From: Oscillospiraceae bacterium | GTDB taxonomy: Bacteria > Bacillota > Clostridia > Oscillospirales > Acutalibacteraceae | Direction of reading: 5' to 3' | Length of the DNA stretch: 54,494 nt | Assembly: GCA_015066015.1 (NCBI GenBank) | Contig: SVPE01000013.1 | Coordinates: 1-54,494, forward strand | In this document: one piece after another, positions 7,721 through 16,621 of the stretch | How the letters are laid out: each line of letters begins with the position of its first letter | Numbering within the stretch: the first letter of the stretch is position 1 | Translations under genes and position numbers: made by a program | Notes under the pieces: model-generated | What the model was told of the DNA's origin: nothing | What the model saw: the letters and a program-made list of their open reading frames with translations, nothing else | Database searches by the model: none

Positions 7721-8992
7721 ATGTTTATAGATAAAGCTACCATAAAGATAAAAGCAGGTGACGGAGGCAACGGTGCAGTTGCCTTCCACCGTGAAAAATA
7801 TATAAACGCAGGCGGTCCCGACGGCGGTGACGGCGGCAAGGGCGGAGATATAGTTTTTCTGGTTGACGATAACCTGTCGACACTTGCTGACTTCAAGTAC
7901 AAAAGAAAATACAAGGCAGCCAACGGAGCTGACGGACAGGGCGGCAGAAGAAGCGGTAAAAAGGCAGAGGACCTTATTATCAAAGTGCCCAGAGGTACGG
8001 TAATCCGCGAAAACGAAAGCGGGACAATAATGGCAGATATGTCGGGTGACGAGCCTTTTATTGCTGCTAAGGGCGGTAAAGGCGGCTGGGGCAACAGTCA
8101 TTTTTCTACACCTACAAGACAGACTCCCCGTTTTGCAAAAAGCGGTGCTCCCGGTGAGGAGTGGGAGGTAACTCTTGAGCTTAAGCTTCTTGCTGATGTG
8201 GGTCTTCTCGGATTCCCAAATGTAGGTAAATCAAGCTTTATTTCCGTTGTCAGTCAGGCAAAGCCCATAATTGCCGATTATCACTTTACAACGATTACAC
8301 CTGTACTCGGCGTTGTGTCCATGGGTGAGGGCAGTTCATTTGTAATTGCCGATATTCCCGGACTTATCGAGGGCGCAAGTGAGGGCGTAGGTCTCGGTCA
8401 CGCTTTCTTAAGGCATGTAGACCGCTGCAGAATGCTTCTTCATATAGTTGACGTTGCAGGCAGTGAGGGCAGAGACCCTGTTGAGGATTTTGAGAAAATA
8501 AACCTTGAGCTTGAGCGTTTTAATCCTGAGCTTGCTGAAAGACCGATGATTGTTGCAGGTAACAAAATCGACCTTGCAACCGATGAGCAGAGAGCCTCAT
8601 TCAAAGAATATATTGAAAGCAAGGGATATCAGTATTTCGAAATGTGCGCACCAATTCTTGAGGGCACAAAGACGGTGATTGATGCCGTTGCAGCAAAGCT
8701 TGTAACGCTTCCTCCCGTTGTGAGATACGAGAGAGAAGAGATTCCTCTTGATATGCTTGTCAAAAAGCAGAATACAGGCTTTACAATTACAGTCGAAGAG
8801 GATGTTTACATTGTTGAAGCTCCCTGGCTTATCAAGATTATCTGTCGCACGGATCTTGACGACTATGAGTCGCTTCAGTATTTCCAGAGGGTGCTTGTTT
8901 CAAGCGGTATCATTGATGCGCTCAGAGAAAAGGGTATCAATGAGGGTGATATTGTAAGCATTTACGATTACGAATTCGAATTTATGGAGTAA
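7721..8992 (+). CDS. obg: GTPase Obg
   Basis: The 423-residue ribosome-assembly GTPase. Residues 1-~158 are the glycine-rich Obg fold (GDGGNGAVAFHREK, GGPDGGDGGKGGD). The G domain carries the P-loop GFPNVGKSS at ~164-172, the switch region with TTITP, DIPGLIEGAS (G3), and NKID (G4, ~281). Residues ~345-423 form the C-terminal OCT domain found in Firmicutes. It helps 50S maturation and stress/ppGpp responses in the cytoplasm. GGGGAGG precedes the ATG. Only 32 bases separate it from the FN3 gene and 2 from mrnC, so obg and mrnC are cotranscribed; a dedicated promoter may lie within the upstream gene. Confidence 0.97.
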   Translation: MFIDKATIKIKAGDGGNGAVAFHREKYINAGGPDGGDGGKGGDIVFLVDDNLSTLADFKYKRKYKAANGADGQGGRRSGKKAEDLIIKVPRGTVIRENESGTIMADMSGDEPFIAAKGGKGGWGNSHFSTPTRQTPRFAKSGAPGEEWEVTLELKLLADVGLLGFPNVGKSSFISVVSQAKPIIADYHFTTITPVLGVVSMGEGSSFVIADIPGLIEGASEGVGLGHAFLRHVDRCRMLLHIVDVAGSEGRDPVEDFEKINLELERFNPELAERPMIVAGNKIDLATDEQRASFKEYIESKGYQYFEMCAPILEGTKTVIDAVAAKLVTLPPVVRYEREEIPLDMLVKKQNTGFTITVEEDVYIVEAPWLIKIICRTDLDDYESLQYFQRVLVSSGIIDALREKGINEGDIVSIYDYEFEFME

Positions 8993-8994
8993 AA

Positions 8995-9387
8995 ATGGAA
9001 CGAATTTACAATAAAGAATGCGATACTGAAAACTTAAGTCCGCTGACACTTGCATTTATAGGGGATACGGTATTTGATCTGTTTGTCCGCGAGCAGCTTA
9101 TCTGTCAGGCAAACAGACCCGTTAATGCCCTTCACTCAAGTGCAATAAGACTTGTAAAGGCTTCGTCTCAGGCAAAGGCAGTTGATAAAATTATCGGTGT
9201 GCTTACGGAAAAGGAGCTGACAATTTTCAAAAGGGGCAGAAACGCTCACACCAATCACAAGGCAAAAAACGCAAGTGAGGGTGATTATCACAGAGCAACG
9301 GGTCTCGAGGCTCTTTTCGGTTATCTTTATCTTAAAGGGGAGATTGAACGTCTCAGGGAGTTATTCGATCTGATTTCCGAAGAGTAA
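8995..9387 (+). CDS. mrnC: Mini-ribonuclease 3
   Basis: A 130-residue RNase III-like protein without the double-stranded RNA-binding domain. The catalytic signature LAFIGDTVFDLFVREQL lies near residues 19-36, and a second acidic motif is NASEGDYHRATGLEALFGYLY, in which the Glu before ALFGYLYL is a metal ligand. In Bacillus the enzyme trims both ends of 23S rRNA. It starts 2 bases after the obg stop. The window also carries a 23S rRNA end, but that is not part of this operon. Confidence 0.93.
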   Translation: MERIYNKECDTENLSPLTLAFIGDTVFDLFVREQLICQANRPVNALHSSAIRLVKASSQAKAVDKIIGVLTEKELTIFKRGRNAHTNHKAKNASEGDYHRATGLEALFGYLYLKGEIERLRELFDLISEE

Positions 9388-9420
9388 GAGTTATATTTAT
9401 ATAAAGAAGGAGATATACTT

Positions 9421-10371
9421 ATGGCAGGTTCAAGCGACGGCTTCTGGCTGATTAAAACAGTCGACAAAAAAGTGAATGTAAAGGGTGCCCCTTATCTTGA
9501 TATGATGCTTTGCAATAAGGAAACAGAGATTTCCGCAAAGCTCTGGGATTACAGTGAGCTCGTTCACGGAGCATATGCTCCGGGCGATGTAATCAAGGTG
9601 CGCGGAAGTGTTACTCAGTTTAACGGAAATGATCAGCTGCGTGTTGACAAGATACGCCACACTGAAGTCAATGACGGTGTGAATATAGCGGATTTCGTTC
9701 CTACTGCAGAATACAGCGGTGAAATGATGCTCGGCGAGATTATGAACATTATTGCAAATGTTGCAGACGAGGAACTTCAGCGGCTTACCTATGAGCTTGT
9801 CAAGGAGAAGGAGGATCAGCTTCTGCACTGGCCTGCTGCCTTCAAGCTTCACCATGCAATAAGGGGCGGACTTCTGTACCACACACTTTCAATTCTCCGA
9901 CTTTGTCAGAGCGTAGCCGGAATTTATCCCGGCGTGGATAAGGATCTTCTTATGTGCGGTGCGATTGTTCACGACCTTTGTAAAATTGAAGAGTTCAACC
10001 TCAGCTCTGCAGGACTTGTCACGGGCTATAGTGTAAAGGGTGAGCTTATCGGACACCTTGTAATGGGTGCTATGAAAATTGAAAGCAAGGCTCAGCAGCT
10101 GGGCATTTCCTCTGAAAAGGCGATGCTGCTTCAGCATATGGTGATTTCCCATCACGGTGAGCCTGAATTCGGTGCTGCAGTAAGGCCTATGTTCCTTGAG
10201 GCTGAGATTCTCAGTCAGCTTGATAAGCTGGATGCCACTATTTACGAGATAAACGAGGCTGTTTCAGGTGTCGGAAACGGTGAGTTCACACAAAGACAGT
10301 GGGCACTTGATAACAGAAAGCTCTTTAACCACGGCAGAAAGCTTCCTCAGACCAAAGCAAACCTTGAGTAA
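9421..10371 (+). CDS. YhaM-type 3'-5' exoribonuclease (OB-fold plus HD domain)
   Basis: 316 residues. The N-terminal ~90 residues form an OB-fold nucleic-acid-binding domain (DMMLCNKETEISAKLWD, APGDVIKVRGSV). An HD metal-dependent domain follows at ~130-270 with HHAIRGGLLYHT, VHDLCKIEEF and MVISHHGEPEFG, giving the H...HD...H...H metal ligands. This is the architecture of YhaM/CBF1 family exonucleases of Firmicutes. AGAAGGAGATA precedes the ATG. It sits 33 bases after mrnC and probably belongs to the same transcript, making this a small RNA-processing cluster that ends at the terminator at 10421. Confidence 0.88.
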   Translation: MAGSSDGFWLIKTVDKKVNVKGAPYLDMMLCNKETEISAKLWDYSELVHGAYAPGDVIKVRGSVTQFNGNDQLRVDKIRHTEVNDGVNIADFVPTAEYSGEMMLGEIMNIIANVADEELQRLTYELVKEKEDQLLHWPAAFKLHHAIRGGLLYHTLSILRLCQSVAGIYPGVDKDLLMCGAIVHDLCKIEEFNLSSAGLVTGYSVKGELIGHLVMGAMKIESKAQQLGISSEKAMLLQHMVISHHGEPEFGAAVRPMFLEAEILSQLDKLDATIYEINEAVSGVGNGEFTQRQWALDNRKLFNHGRKLPQTKANLE

Positions 10372-10420
10372 ATTTGACTTTTAAGGTGTAATTTGGTTGA
10401 TAAATTAGTTACAGAATGCA

Positions 10421-10448
10421 AAAAATCAGCCTTAAGGGCTGATTTTTT
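10421..10448 (+). terminator. Intrinsic terminator of the obg-mrnC-yhaM-like operon
   Basis: AAAAATCAGCC (10421-10431) pairs with GGCTGATTTTT (10437-10447), with a 5-base loop and a T-run. Confidence 0.9.
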
Positions 10449-10479
10449 GAGTTAAAAAGTAGAAAATATAAAAATAGTG

Positions 10480-10508
10480 TTGCATTTTCCTTAGAAAAAT
10501 GGGATAAT
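10480..10508 (+). promoter_or_regulatory. Promoter of rsmD-coaD
   Basis: -35 TTGCAT (10480-10485), 17-bp spacer, -10 GATAAT (10503-10508). Confidence 0.7.
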
Positions 10509-10558
10509 ATATCGTAAATTATTGTGCCTTGCTATGCGAGGAAAAGAGAGGTGTCAGG

Positions 10559-11110
10559 ATGAGAGTTATTACAGGAAGTGCAAGAGGCAGAAAGCTGTTG
10601 ACTCTTGAGGGCACTGACGTAAGACCTACTACTGATATTGTAAAGGAAGCAATGTTCAGTATAATTCAGTTTGAAATCGAAGGCAGAAAGGTGCTTGACC
10701 TTTTCGGCGGATGCGGACAGCTTGCAATTGAAGCTCTTTCAAGAGGAGCAGACAGTGCTGTGATTGTTGATGCTTCAAAGAAGTCTGTTGACGTTATCAG
10801 AAAGAATCTTGAAACAACAGGCTTTGATAAGAAGGCTGTTGTAGTAAACAGCGATGCGCTTGCATTTCTTTCAAGACGTGCCGAAAAGTATGATATCGCA
10901 CTTATCGATCCTCCGTATTCAAAGGGTCTTATGGAAAAGGCACTTGATAGAATTTCAGATGTAATGAACGAGGGCGGAGTAATAATCTGTGAGGCCCCCT
11001 TCGGTGACGAAATGCCTGAAAAAGCGGGCACCTTCGAATTGAAAAAGAAATACAGATACGGTAAAACGGGTCTTTTCGTTTACCGCTTTTATGAGGAAGT
11101 GAACGACTGA
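10559..11110 (+). CDS. rsmD: 16S rRNA (guanine966-N2)-methyltransferase RsmD
   Basis: 183 residues from the ATG at 10559. This start is chosen because GAGAGGTG lies just upstream and the family begins MRVI(S/T)G; a longer frame from a TTG at 10529 lacks a ribosome binding site. SAM-binding motif I is VLDLFGGCGQLAIEALSRGA, and the catalytic motif IV DPPY lies at ~117-120. The enzyme methylates G966 of 16S rRNA in the 30S subunit. Its stop overlaps the coaD start by one base, a common linkage in Firmicutes. Confidence 0.95.
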   Translation: MRVITGSARGRKLLTLEGTDVRPTTDIVKEAMFSIIQFEIEGRKVLDLFGGCGQLAIEALSRGADSAVIVDASKKSVDVIRKNLETTGFDKKAVVVNSDALAFLSRRAEKYDIALIDPPYSKGLMEKALDRISDVMNEGGVIICEAPFGDEMPEKAGTFELKKKYRYGKTGLFVYRFYEEVND

Positions 11111-11604
11111 TGTCGCAGCGTATTGCTATCTATCCCGGTTCATTCGATCCGGTTACAAGCGGTCACCTTGAAATTATTCGAAGAAGCTCCAAGCTTTTCG
11201 ATAAAATTATAGTTGTCGTTATGACAAATTACCGTAAGACAGGCTCTTATGCCTTCTCAGTTGAGGAGAGAGTCAGTCTGATAAAAAAATGTATCGGTGA
11301 TTTGCCTAATGTCAGCGTTGATTCATATATGGGACTTCTCGCTGATTATGCAAGACAAACCGGCGCAACAGCCATCGTCAAGGGTTTGCGTGCTGTCTCC
11401 GACTTTGAGGACGAGTTTCAGCAGGCACTCATCAACAAAAAGCTCAATGACGAGGTTGAAACAGTTTTCCTTGCGGCAAGCTCTGAGCATATGTTCTTAA
11501 GCTCGAGCGTTATCAAGCAGGTATGTCAGCTCGGCGGCGATATTTCCCTGTTTATTCCTAAAGAAATAGCACAAGACGTTATAGAAAAGATAAATAACAG
11601 ATAA
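11110..11604 (+). CDS. coaD: Phosphopantetheine adenylyltransferase
   Basis: 164 residues, the usual length. The nucleotidyltransferase motif YPGSFDPVTSGHLEII (T/HxGH) is at ~8-23. The KGLRAVSDFEDEFQQ region and SSSVIKQVCQLGG (equivalent of the ISSTxxR motif) complete the active site. It transfers AMP from ATP to 4'-phosphopantetheine, the penultimate step of coenzyme A synthesis. ATG overlaps the rsmD stop, implying translational coupling. Confidence 0.97.
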   Translation: MSQRIAIYPGSFDPVTSGHLEIIRRSSKLFDKIIVVVMTNYRKTGSYAFSVEERVSLIKKCIGDLPNVSVDSYMGLLADYARQTGATAIVKGLRAVSDFEDEFQQALINKKLNDEVETVFLAASSEHMFLSSSVIKQVCQLGGDISLFIPKEIAQDVIEKINNR

Positions 11605-11620
11605 AGGAAGGGTAACAGAT

Positions 11621-12454
11621 ATGGCAATTAATTATGACCTTGAAACAGATCTCGGCGTAGAAGATGTAGCTACCGAGGGTGAATATGAGGAATACGAGGA
11701 GTACGAAGAGTACGAGGAGTATGACAATTACACAGAAGCTTCTGAATTCGGCAACTACAATCCCGAAGAGGCAGATGCAAAATGGGGCGAAATGGATTTT
11801 GATCAGCTTGTAGTTGAAATGGAGTCCATCATTTCCCGCAGCAAGAGATATTTCTTCTCAAAGAAGAAGAGAGTTGTTGACGGTGAAGACCTCACACATC
11901 TTGCACAGCACATCCAGAATAAGCTTCCTTCAGAAATCATTCAGGCAAAAGATATACTTGCCCGTCAGGTTGAAATCATCGACGAAGCAAACAAGGAAAG
12001 AGACGAAATCCTTGCAGCTGCACATAAGGAAGAAACTGACACCGTAAACAAAGCCAAGGAGTATTACTCAACAACAATCAAAAAAGCTCAGGACGATGCT
12101 GCAGGAATTATCTCCCGTGCAAACGAGCAGGCTCAGGCTATGGTTCAGGAAAGCAACATCTATAAGCTTGCAAGAGAAGAAGCTGCAAAAATCAAGGAAG
12201 ATGCAACCCTTCAGGCACAGGCTATGGTCGCACAGGCTACAAGAGACGGCGAAGCTCTCAGAGAGAACGCAAGAAACTATGCAATCAGCGCAACAGAGGG
12301 TGCACGCAACTTTATCACAAACAACCTTGCAGCTTACCAGAGTGTTGCAATGGGTAACCTTGATGCAATCAATAAGGTTCACTCACAGCTTCAGAACGAG
12401 TATTCTGCACAGATGCAGTTCCTCGGAATCACACCCAATAAGGGCAACGAATAA
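11621..12454 (+). CDS. Coiled-coil protein with acidic EY-repeat N-terminus (277 aa)
   Basis: RBS GGAAGGGTAAC, ATG at 11621. The N-terminus holds an unusual acidic repeat: four tandem EYE-type units near residues 22-36. Residues ~95-250 are an alanine/glutamate/lysine-rich coiled coil (for example NKAKEYYSTTIKKAQDDAA) resembling DivIVA/GpsB or ATP-synthase b-subunit stalks, a family often labelled simply ATPase or cell division initiation protein next to coaD in Clostridia. No signal peptide or membrane segment. It is 16 bases after coaD and in the same operon, which ends at the terminator at 12468. Cytoplasmic scaffold or cell-pole role is plausible but inferred. Confidence 0.75.
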   Translation: MAINYDLETDLGVEDVATEGEYEEYEEYEEYEEYDNYTEASEFGNYNPEEADAKWGEMDFDQLVVEMESIISRSKRYFFSKKKRVVDGEDLTHLAQHIQNKLPSEIIQAKDILARQVEIIDEANKERDEILAAAHKEETDTVNKAKEYYSTTIKKAQDDAAGIISRANEQAQAMVQESNIYKLAREEAAKIKEDATLQAQAMVAQATRDGEALRENARNYAISATEGARNFITNNLAAYQSVAMGNLDAINKVHSQLQNEYSAQMQFLGITPNKGNE

Positions 12455-12467
12455 TAACAGAAAAATA

Positions 12468-12506
12468 TACAGGTATTTCGGATTAACTGAAATACCTGTA
12501 TTTTTT
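12468..12506. terminator. Bidirectional terminator
   Basis: A perfect 12-bp stem (12468-12479 with 12489-12500), 9-base loop, T-run on the plus strand and an A-run on the other side. It separates the rsmD operon from the convergent lipoprotein gene. Confidence 0.9.
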
Positions 12507-12522
12507 ATTGCCGATAAACCGT

Positions 12523-14151
12523 TTATTTTACAAGGGTGTTTTTGAAGTAAAGAATTTCACCGGTGGTGTTAAAAATGATATTGCTTACATTTTTGCCGAG
12601 ACCGTAGTAAATAGGTGAATCGTAAAGCGGTATGATAACACAGCTGTCAAGCAGATACTGCTCGGCTTCCTTGATTGCGTTGATGCCTGTATTGAAGCCT
12701 GAGGCAGTTTTTATGTTGCTTACAAGGTTGTCAAAGTTTTTGTCGGAATATCCGATAAAGTTAGCGGAGTTACCTGTTGTAAACTGAATGAGGCCGCTGA
12801 ATGCAGTAAGGCTGGGGAAGGCGATATCCGTAAGCACAAGCTGCCAGTCGCCGCCTTCGTTAAGAACCTCTGTGATTTCTTCTTTTGTTGCGACCTCAAC
12901 AAAAACGCTGAGCTTTACTCCAAGGACAGACTGCCATTTCTGCAGAACGTTTCTTACGGCGTTTTCGTATTCCTCGCTGCAAAGAAGGGTGAGCGAAATT
13001 GAGTCTGCATCAAGCTGGTCAAGACCTGCCTGAAGATAATTTTTTGCATTTTCATCCTTTGTCAGGTTGAGCATTCCCACACTGTCACGGTATTTGGCAC
13101 CTGAGAAAAGCATTGAGTCAGGGATAATTCCGCCGGCAGTACGCTCACCGAGAAGACTGAAGAGCACCTCCTGGTCAAAGGAATAGGCAAGAGCCTTTCG
13201 GATATTTATGTTGGATGTGATTTCATCCTTGCAGTTGAAGGCAAGACCGAAGATGCCGCTGTCAAAGTTATTTACGGTGTAACCGCGTTTGTTGCCGAGC
13301 TCCTGCGCCTGAGCTGCGGAAAGGGGAGCAACGTTGTAAATTTCGTCTTTTATTTTCTGCACGCGGGTGCTTTGCTCGTTGTTGATTGAGTAATAAATTG
13401 AATAGGGCTTGACATTGTCAAAATCGTAATAGTCATCGTTTGACATAAGAGTTATTGAATAGTCGTCAGCCCAGTTGCTCATATAGAAAGGTCCGTTGTA
13501 CATAAGGAATCTGGTGGAAAGACCGTATTTTCCTCCTGTTGCTTCAAAAAATTTCTGATTGCAGGGCATACATTCGGGCTCGAGAAGTACATAGAAAAAG
13601 TCGGGGTCAGCCTGGGTCAGCTTGATTGTGAGGGTGTAATCTCCGATAGCCTTTACGCCGAGAGATTCAGCCGGCATGGTGCCCTTGTTAACAAGCTCGG
13701 CATTTTCGATACTGAAGAGATTTCTTGCACCGGGTGACTCTGTTTCGGGAAGAAGAGCTCTTCTGAAGCCGAAGACAAAGTCGTGGGCAGTTACCCTGTT
13801 GTCAAAGCTTTTTCTGAAGTCATCGCCGAGAAATTCACTCGACGCATTCATTATAGCCCACTTGCAGTCCTGCCTGAGATTAAAGGTGTAGGTGAGGTTG
13901 TCGGAGGAAACTGTCCAGCTTTCAGCGCATCCCGGGGCAATTGAGCCGTCGCTGTTGAGGGAAACGAGACCTTCAAAGCAGTTTGCGATGATGTTTTTTG
14001 CACCTGTATCGGAGACCACCTGAGGGTCGAGGTATCGGGGGTCATTGTCTATAGGAAAGCACAGATTTGCTTCTGCACCGCGGGGTGTACAGGCGGTGAA
14101 AAGAAACAGCATAATAATGCACAGAGAAAGAGAAAGGAATTTTCTGATCAT
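12523..14151 (-). CDS. Oligopeptide ABC transporter substrate-binding lipoprotein
   Basis: 542 residues from the ATG at 14151, about 9 bases after AAGGA; a TTG at 14160 would add three residues. The signal peptide ends in the lipobox LFTAC, so the mature protein is lipid-anchored outside the membrane. The rest matches SBP_bac_5 (OppA/DppA): DPRYLDPQVVSDTGAKNI, the VTAHDFVFGFRRAL segment that includes the family signature, and a RKALAYSFDQEVL region. It binds peptides or similar solutes. No permease or ATPase genes are adjacent, so it must work with a transporter elsewhere or act as an orphan sensor. Monocistronic, convergent with the rsmD operon. Confidence 0.9.
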   Translation of the reverse strand: MIRKFLSLSLCIIMLFLFTACTPRGAEANLCFPIDNDPRYLDPQVVSDTGAKNIIANCFEGLVSLNSDGSIAPGCAESWTVSSDNLTYTFNLRQDCKWAIMNASSEFLGDDFRKSFDNRVTAHDFVFGFRRALLPETESPGARNLFSIENAELVNKGTMPAESLGVKAIGDYTLTIKLTQADPDFFYVLLEPECMPCNQKFFEATGGKYGLSTRFLMYNGPFYMSNWADDYSITLMSNDDYYDFDNVKPYSIYYSINNEQSTRVQKIKDEIYNVAPLSAAQAQELGNKRGYTVNNFDSGIFGLAFNCKDEITSNINIRKALAYSFDQEVLFSLLGERTAGGIIPDSMLFSGAKYRDSVGMLNLTKDENAKNYLQAGLDQLDADSISLTLLCSEEYENAVRNVLQKWQSVLGVKLSVFVEVATKEEITEVLNEGGDWQLVLTDIAFPSLTAFSGLIQFTTGNSANFIGYSDKNFDNLVSNIKTASGFNTGINAIKEAEQYLLDSCVIIPLYDSPIYYGLGKNVSNIIFNTTGEILYFKNTLVK

Positions 14152-14258
14152 TTTTTTCAATCCTTACTGTTATAATATTGTTTTAGAATTTCCTAAAAAG
14201 AAAAATACTTCTGTTCTTTGTTGATATAATTATTTCACAACTTCAAGAGGTGAAACAG

Positions 14259-15539
14259 ATGAATACAACTATTGATATTATGATACTTATTGCAGTTGCG
14301 CTTGTTCTTATTATAAGCGGTTTTTCTTTGTTTATTTTGACAAAAAAGAAAAATAACAAAGATTATGACGAGCTTTTACGAAGACAGACCGAGCTTGAAA
14401 AGAATATTGAAACGCTATTGCAGAAAATGTCCGGTGATATGCGGGGTGAGTTTGCTGCTTCAAGGCAGGAAAATCTCTCTTTGCAGAGTGCTCAGCGCCG
14501 TGAGCTTCAGCAGGCTATGGGTGAAATGAGCAGAGTTCTCAATAAGCTTACCAAGGATAATTACGAATTCAATCTTAAGCTTGCAGAGCTTATTTCGGGA
14601 AAGCTTACGGAAATACAGACGGGTAATGAGAAAAAGCTCGAGCAAATGAGAGCAACCGTTGATGAAAAGCTCAGCGAAACAATCACAAAAAGGCTTGATT
14701 CTTCATTCCGTGCAGTAAGTGAGCAGCTTGAAAATGTTTATAAGTCTCTCGGTGAAATGAAGGCTCTTTCCACAGGTGTGACGGATAACGTCGCATCGCT
14801 CAACAGAATTCTTACCAATGTAAAGGCAAGGGGCACCTGGGCAGAGGTACAGCTTGAGGGAATTCTCAATGAGATTATACCGGGAATGTTTGACCGTAAT
14901 GTTATGACAGACATGTCATCAAGGAATATCGTTGAGTTTGCAGTCAGAATCCCATCGGGTGACGACAGAAATGTAATTACCTATCTTCCTATTGACTCTA
15001 AATTTCCTGTTGAGGCATATATTCGTCTTTGCAATGCGGCTGATATGGGAGACGCTGCTGCTGTTGAGTATGAAAGGAAAAGTCTTGAGGCGACTATTCT
15101 CACTCAGGCAAGGGAGATAAAAAAATACATTAACGAGCCTGTTACAACGCCCTTTGCAATTATGTATCTTGCAACAGAGGGGCTTTACAGTGAGGTTATT
15201 TCATCGAAAAATGCAATTGCAGAGCGTTGCCACACAGAGTACGGAGTTATGATTGCAGGGCCGAGTACGATTACTGCACTTCTTAATTCTCTTTCTGTAG
15301 GCTTCAGGGCAATGGCAATCAACGAAAAGGCAAAGGAAGTGAGAACTCTTCTTGCGGCGGCAAAGGTGCAGTATGAAAAATTCGGTGTTGTGCTGGACAA
15401 GGCACGCAAGAAAATTGATGAAGCCGGCAGAAGCCTTGACGAGGCACAGGACAGAAACCGCATAATTCAGAAAAAGCTCAAGGGAGTTGAAGTAATCGAC
15501 AGCGATACGGCAACAGACCTTCTGGGACTGGAGGAATAA
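14259..15539 (+). CDS. rmuC: DNA recombination protein RmuC
   Basis: 426 residues from the ATG at 14259, 8 bases after AAGAGG; the upstream GTG at 14250 overlaps that ribosome binding site and is rejected. An N-terminal membrane helix (~3-27) is followed by a coiled coil (~30-110) and the RmuC domain, with the nuclease-fold motifs NVKARGTWAEVQLEGIL, LPIDSKFPVEAY and ATEGLYSEV. RmuC limits inversions at short inverted repeats, interesting in a genome with many large palindromes. The threonine aldolase gene begins 2 bases after its stop. Confidence 0.93.
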   Translation: MNTTIDIMILIAVALVLIISGFSLFILTKKKNNKDYDELLRRQTELEKNIETLLQKMSGDMRGEFAASRQENLSLQSAQRRELQQAMGEMSRVLNKLTKDNYEFNLKLAELISGKLTEIQTGNEKKLEQMRATVDEKLSETITKRLDSSFRAVSEQLENVYKSLGEMKALSTGVTDNVASLNRILTNVKARGTWAEVQLEGILNEIIPGMFDRNVMTDMSSRNIVEFAVRIPSGDDRNVITYLPIDSKFPVEAYIRLCNAADMGDAAAVEYERKSLEATILTQAREIKKYINEPVTTPFAIMYLATEGLYSEVISSKNAIAERCHTEYGVMIAGPSTITALLNSLSVGFRAMAINEKAKEVRTLLAAAKVQYEKFGVVLDKARKKIDEAGRSLDEAQDRNRIIQKKLKGVEVIDSDTATDLLGLEE

Positions 15540-15541
15540 CT

Positions 15542-16573
15542 GTGATAAGATTTGAAAGCGACTACACTCAGGGAGCCGTCAGGGAAATAATTGATGCCCT
15601 TGTAAAAACAAACATGGAGATGACTCCCGGCTACGGAAAGGATGAATACTGCCTTTCGGCTGAAAGGAAAATAAAGGCTGCACTTGAAAATGATGAGGTT
15701 GATGTTCATTTTCTTGTCGGAGGCACACAGACAAACCTCACCTTTATTGCTTCAGCTATAAAGCCATATCAGGGGGTTATATGTGCTGATTCGGGACACA
15801 TCAACGTGCACGAGTGCGGAAGCATAGAAGCCTGCGGTACAAAGCTTCTGCAGATTCCCTCGGCTGACGGAAAAATAACCGCCCGTGAAATATACAGAAT
15901 AGTTTCCGATCATATTGAGGACGTTAACCGTGAGCACGCTGTGCAGCCGGGTATGGTATATATTTCTTTCCCGACGGAAAACGGTACTCTTTATTCAAAA
16001 AATGAGCTGAAAGATATTTACTATGTGTGCAGAAAATTCGGGCTCATTCTTTATATAGACGGCGCAAGACTCGGTTACGGCCTTGCAAGTGAGGAAAATG
16101 ACCTTCAGATGAAGGATCTGCCTTATCTCTGCGACGCATTTTATATCGGAGGCACAAAGGTCGGAGCTTTGTTTGGTGAAGCACTTGTGATTGTAAATGA
16201 CAGCTGTAAGAAGGACTTCCGCTATATGGAAAAGCAGAAGGGCGCAATGCTTGCAAAGGGCAGACTTCTGGGTCTGCAGTTTGATGCTCTGTTTACCGAT
16301 GGGCTTTACCTTGATATATCGCGTCATGCAGTAGAGCTCGCTATAAGAATACGTGATGCATTTACCCGAAGAGGTATAAAGCTCTTTTATGATTCACCGA
16401 CAAATCAGCAGTTTCCCATTCTCACAAAGGATCAGGTCGATACTCTCAGTAAGGATTTTGCCTTTTCACCCTGGTGTAAGTTTGGCAATGACTTTGTGGT
16501 GCGCTTCTGTACAAGCTGGGCAACAGACGAAAATGATGTCGATGTGCTGATAAAGGCAATTGAAAGCTTATAA
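15542..16573 (+). CDS. Low-specificity L-threonine aldolase (beta-eliminating lyase family)
   Basis: 343 residues, GTG start at 15542, with GGAGG inside the end of rmuC; the genes are translationally coupled. A PLP fold-type I enzyme: the PLP-holding segment FLVGGTQTNL is at ~58-67, the Asp that contacts the pyridine nitrogen is in LYIDGARLGYGL, and the Schiff-base lysine is in GGTKVGA (~206). It cleaves threonine/allo-threonine to glycine and acetaldehyde. Close relatives include other beta-eliminating lyases, so the exact substrate is not certain. Confidence 0.85.
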   Translation: MIRFESDYTQGAVREIIDALVKTNMEMTPGYGKDEYCLSAERKIKAALENDEVDVHFLVGGTQTNLTFIASAIKPYQGVICADSGHINVHECGSIEACGTKLLQIPSADGKITAREIYRIVSDHIEDVNREHAVQPGMVYISFPTENGTLYSKNELKDIYYVCRKFGLILYIDGARLGYGLASEENDLQMKDLPYLCDAFYIGGTKVGALFGEALVIVNDSCKKDFRYMEKQKGAMLAKGRLLGLQFDALFTDGLYLDISRHAVELAIRIRDAFTRRGIKLFYDSPTNQQFPILTKDQVDTLSKDFAFSPWCKFGNDFVVRFCTSWATDENDVDVLIKAIESL

Positions 16574-16578
16574 TAAAA

Positions 16579-16620
16579 AAGATTGCAGAACCTATGACGG
16601 AACTGCAATCTTAATTTTTT
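16579..16620. terminator. Bidirectional terminator
   Basis: AAGATTGCAG (16579-16588) pairs with CTGCAATCTT (16603-16612), T-run 16615-16620 and A-run 16574-16580, between convergent genes. Confidence 0.85.
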
Positions 16621-16621
16621 A

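Noticed and set aside
7615..8101. Long minus-strand frames over obg
   Set aside because: They mirror the Gly-rich Obg fold (Gly codons read as Pro/Ala/Ser on the other strand) and have no ribosome binding sites.
10529..10558. Upstream TTG start for RsmD
   Set aside because: No ribosome binding site, and the family starts at MRVI; GAGAGGTG supports the ATG at 10559.
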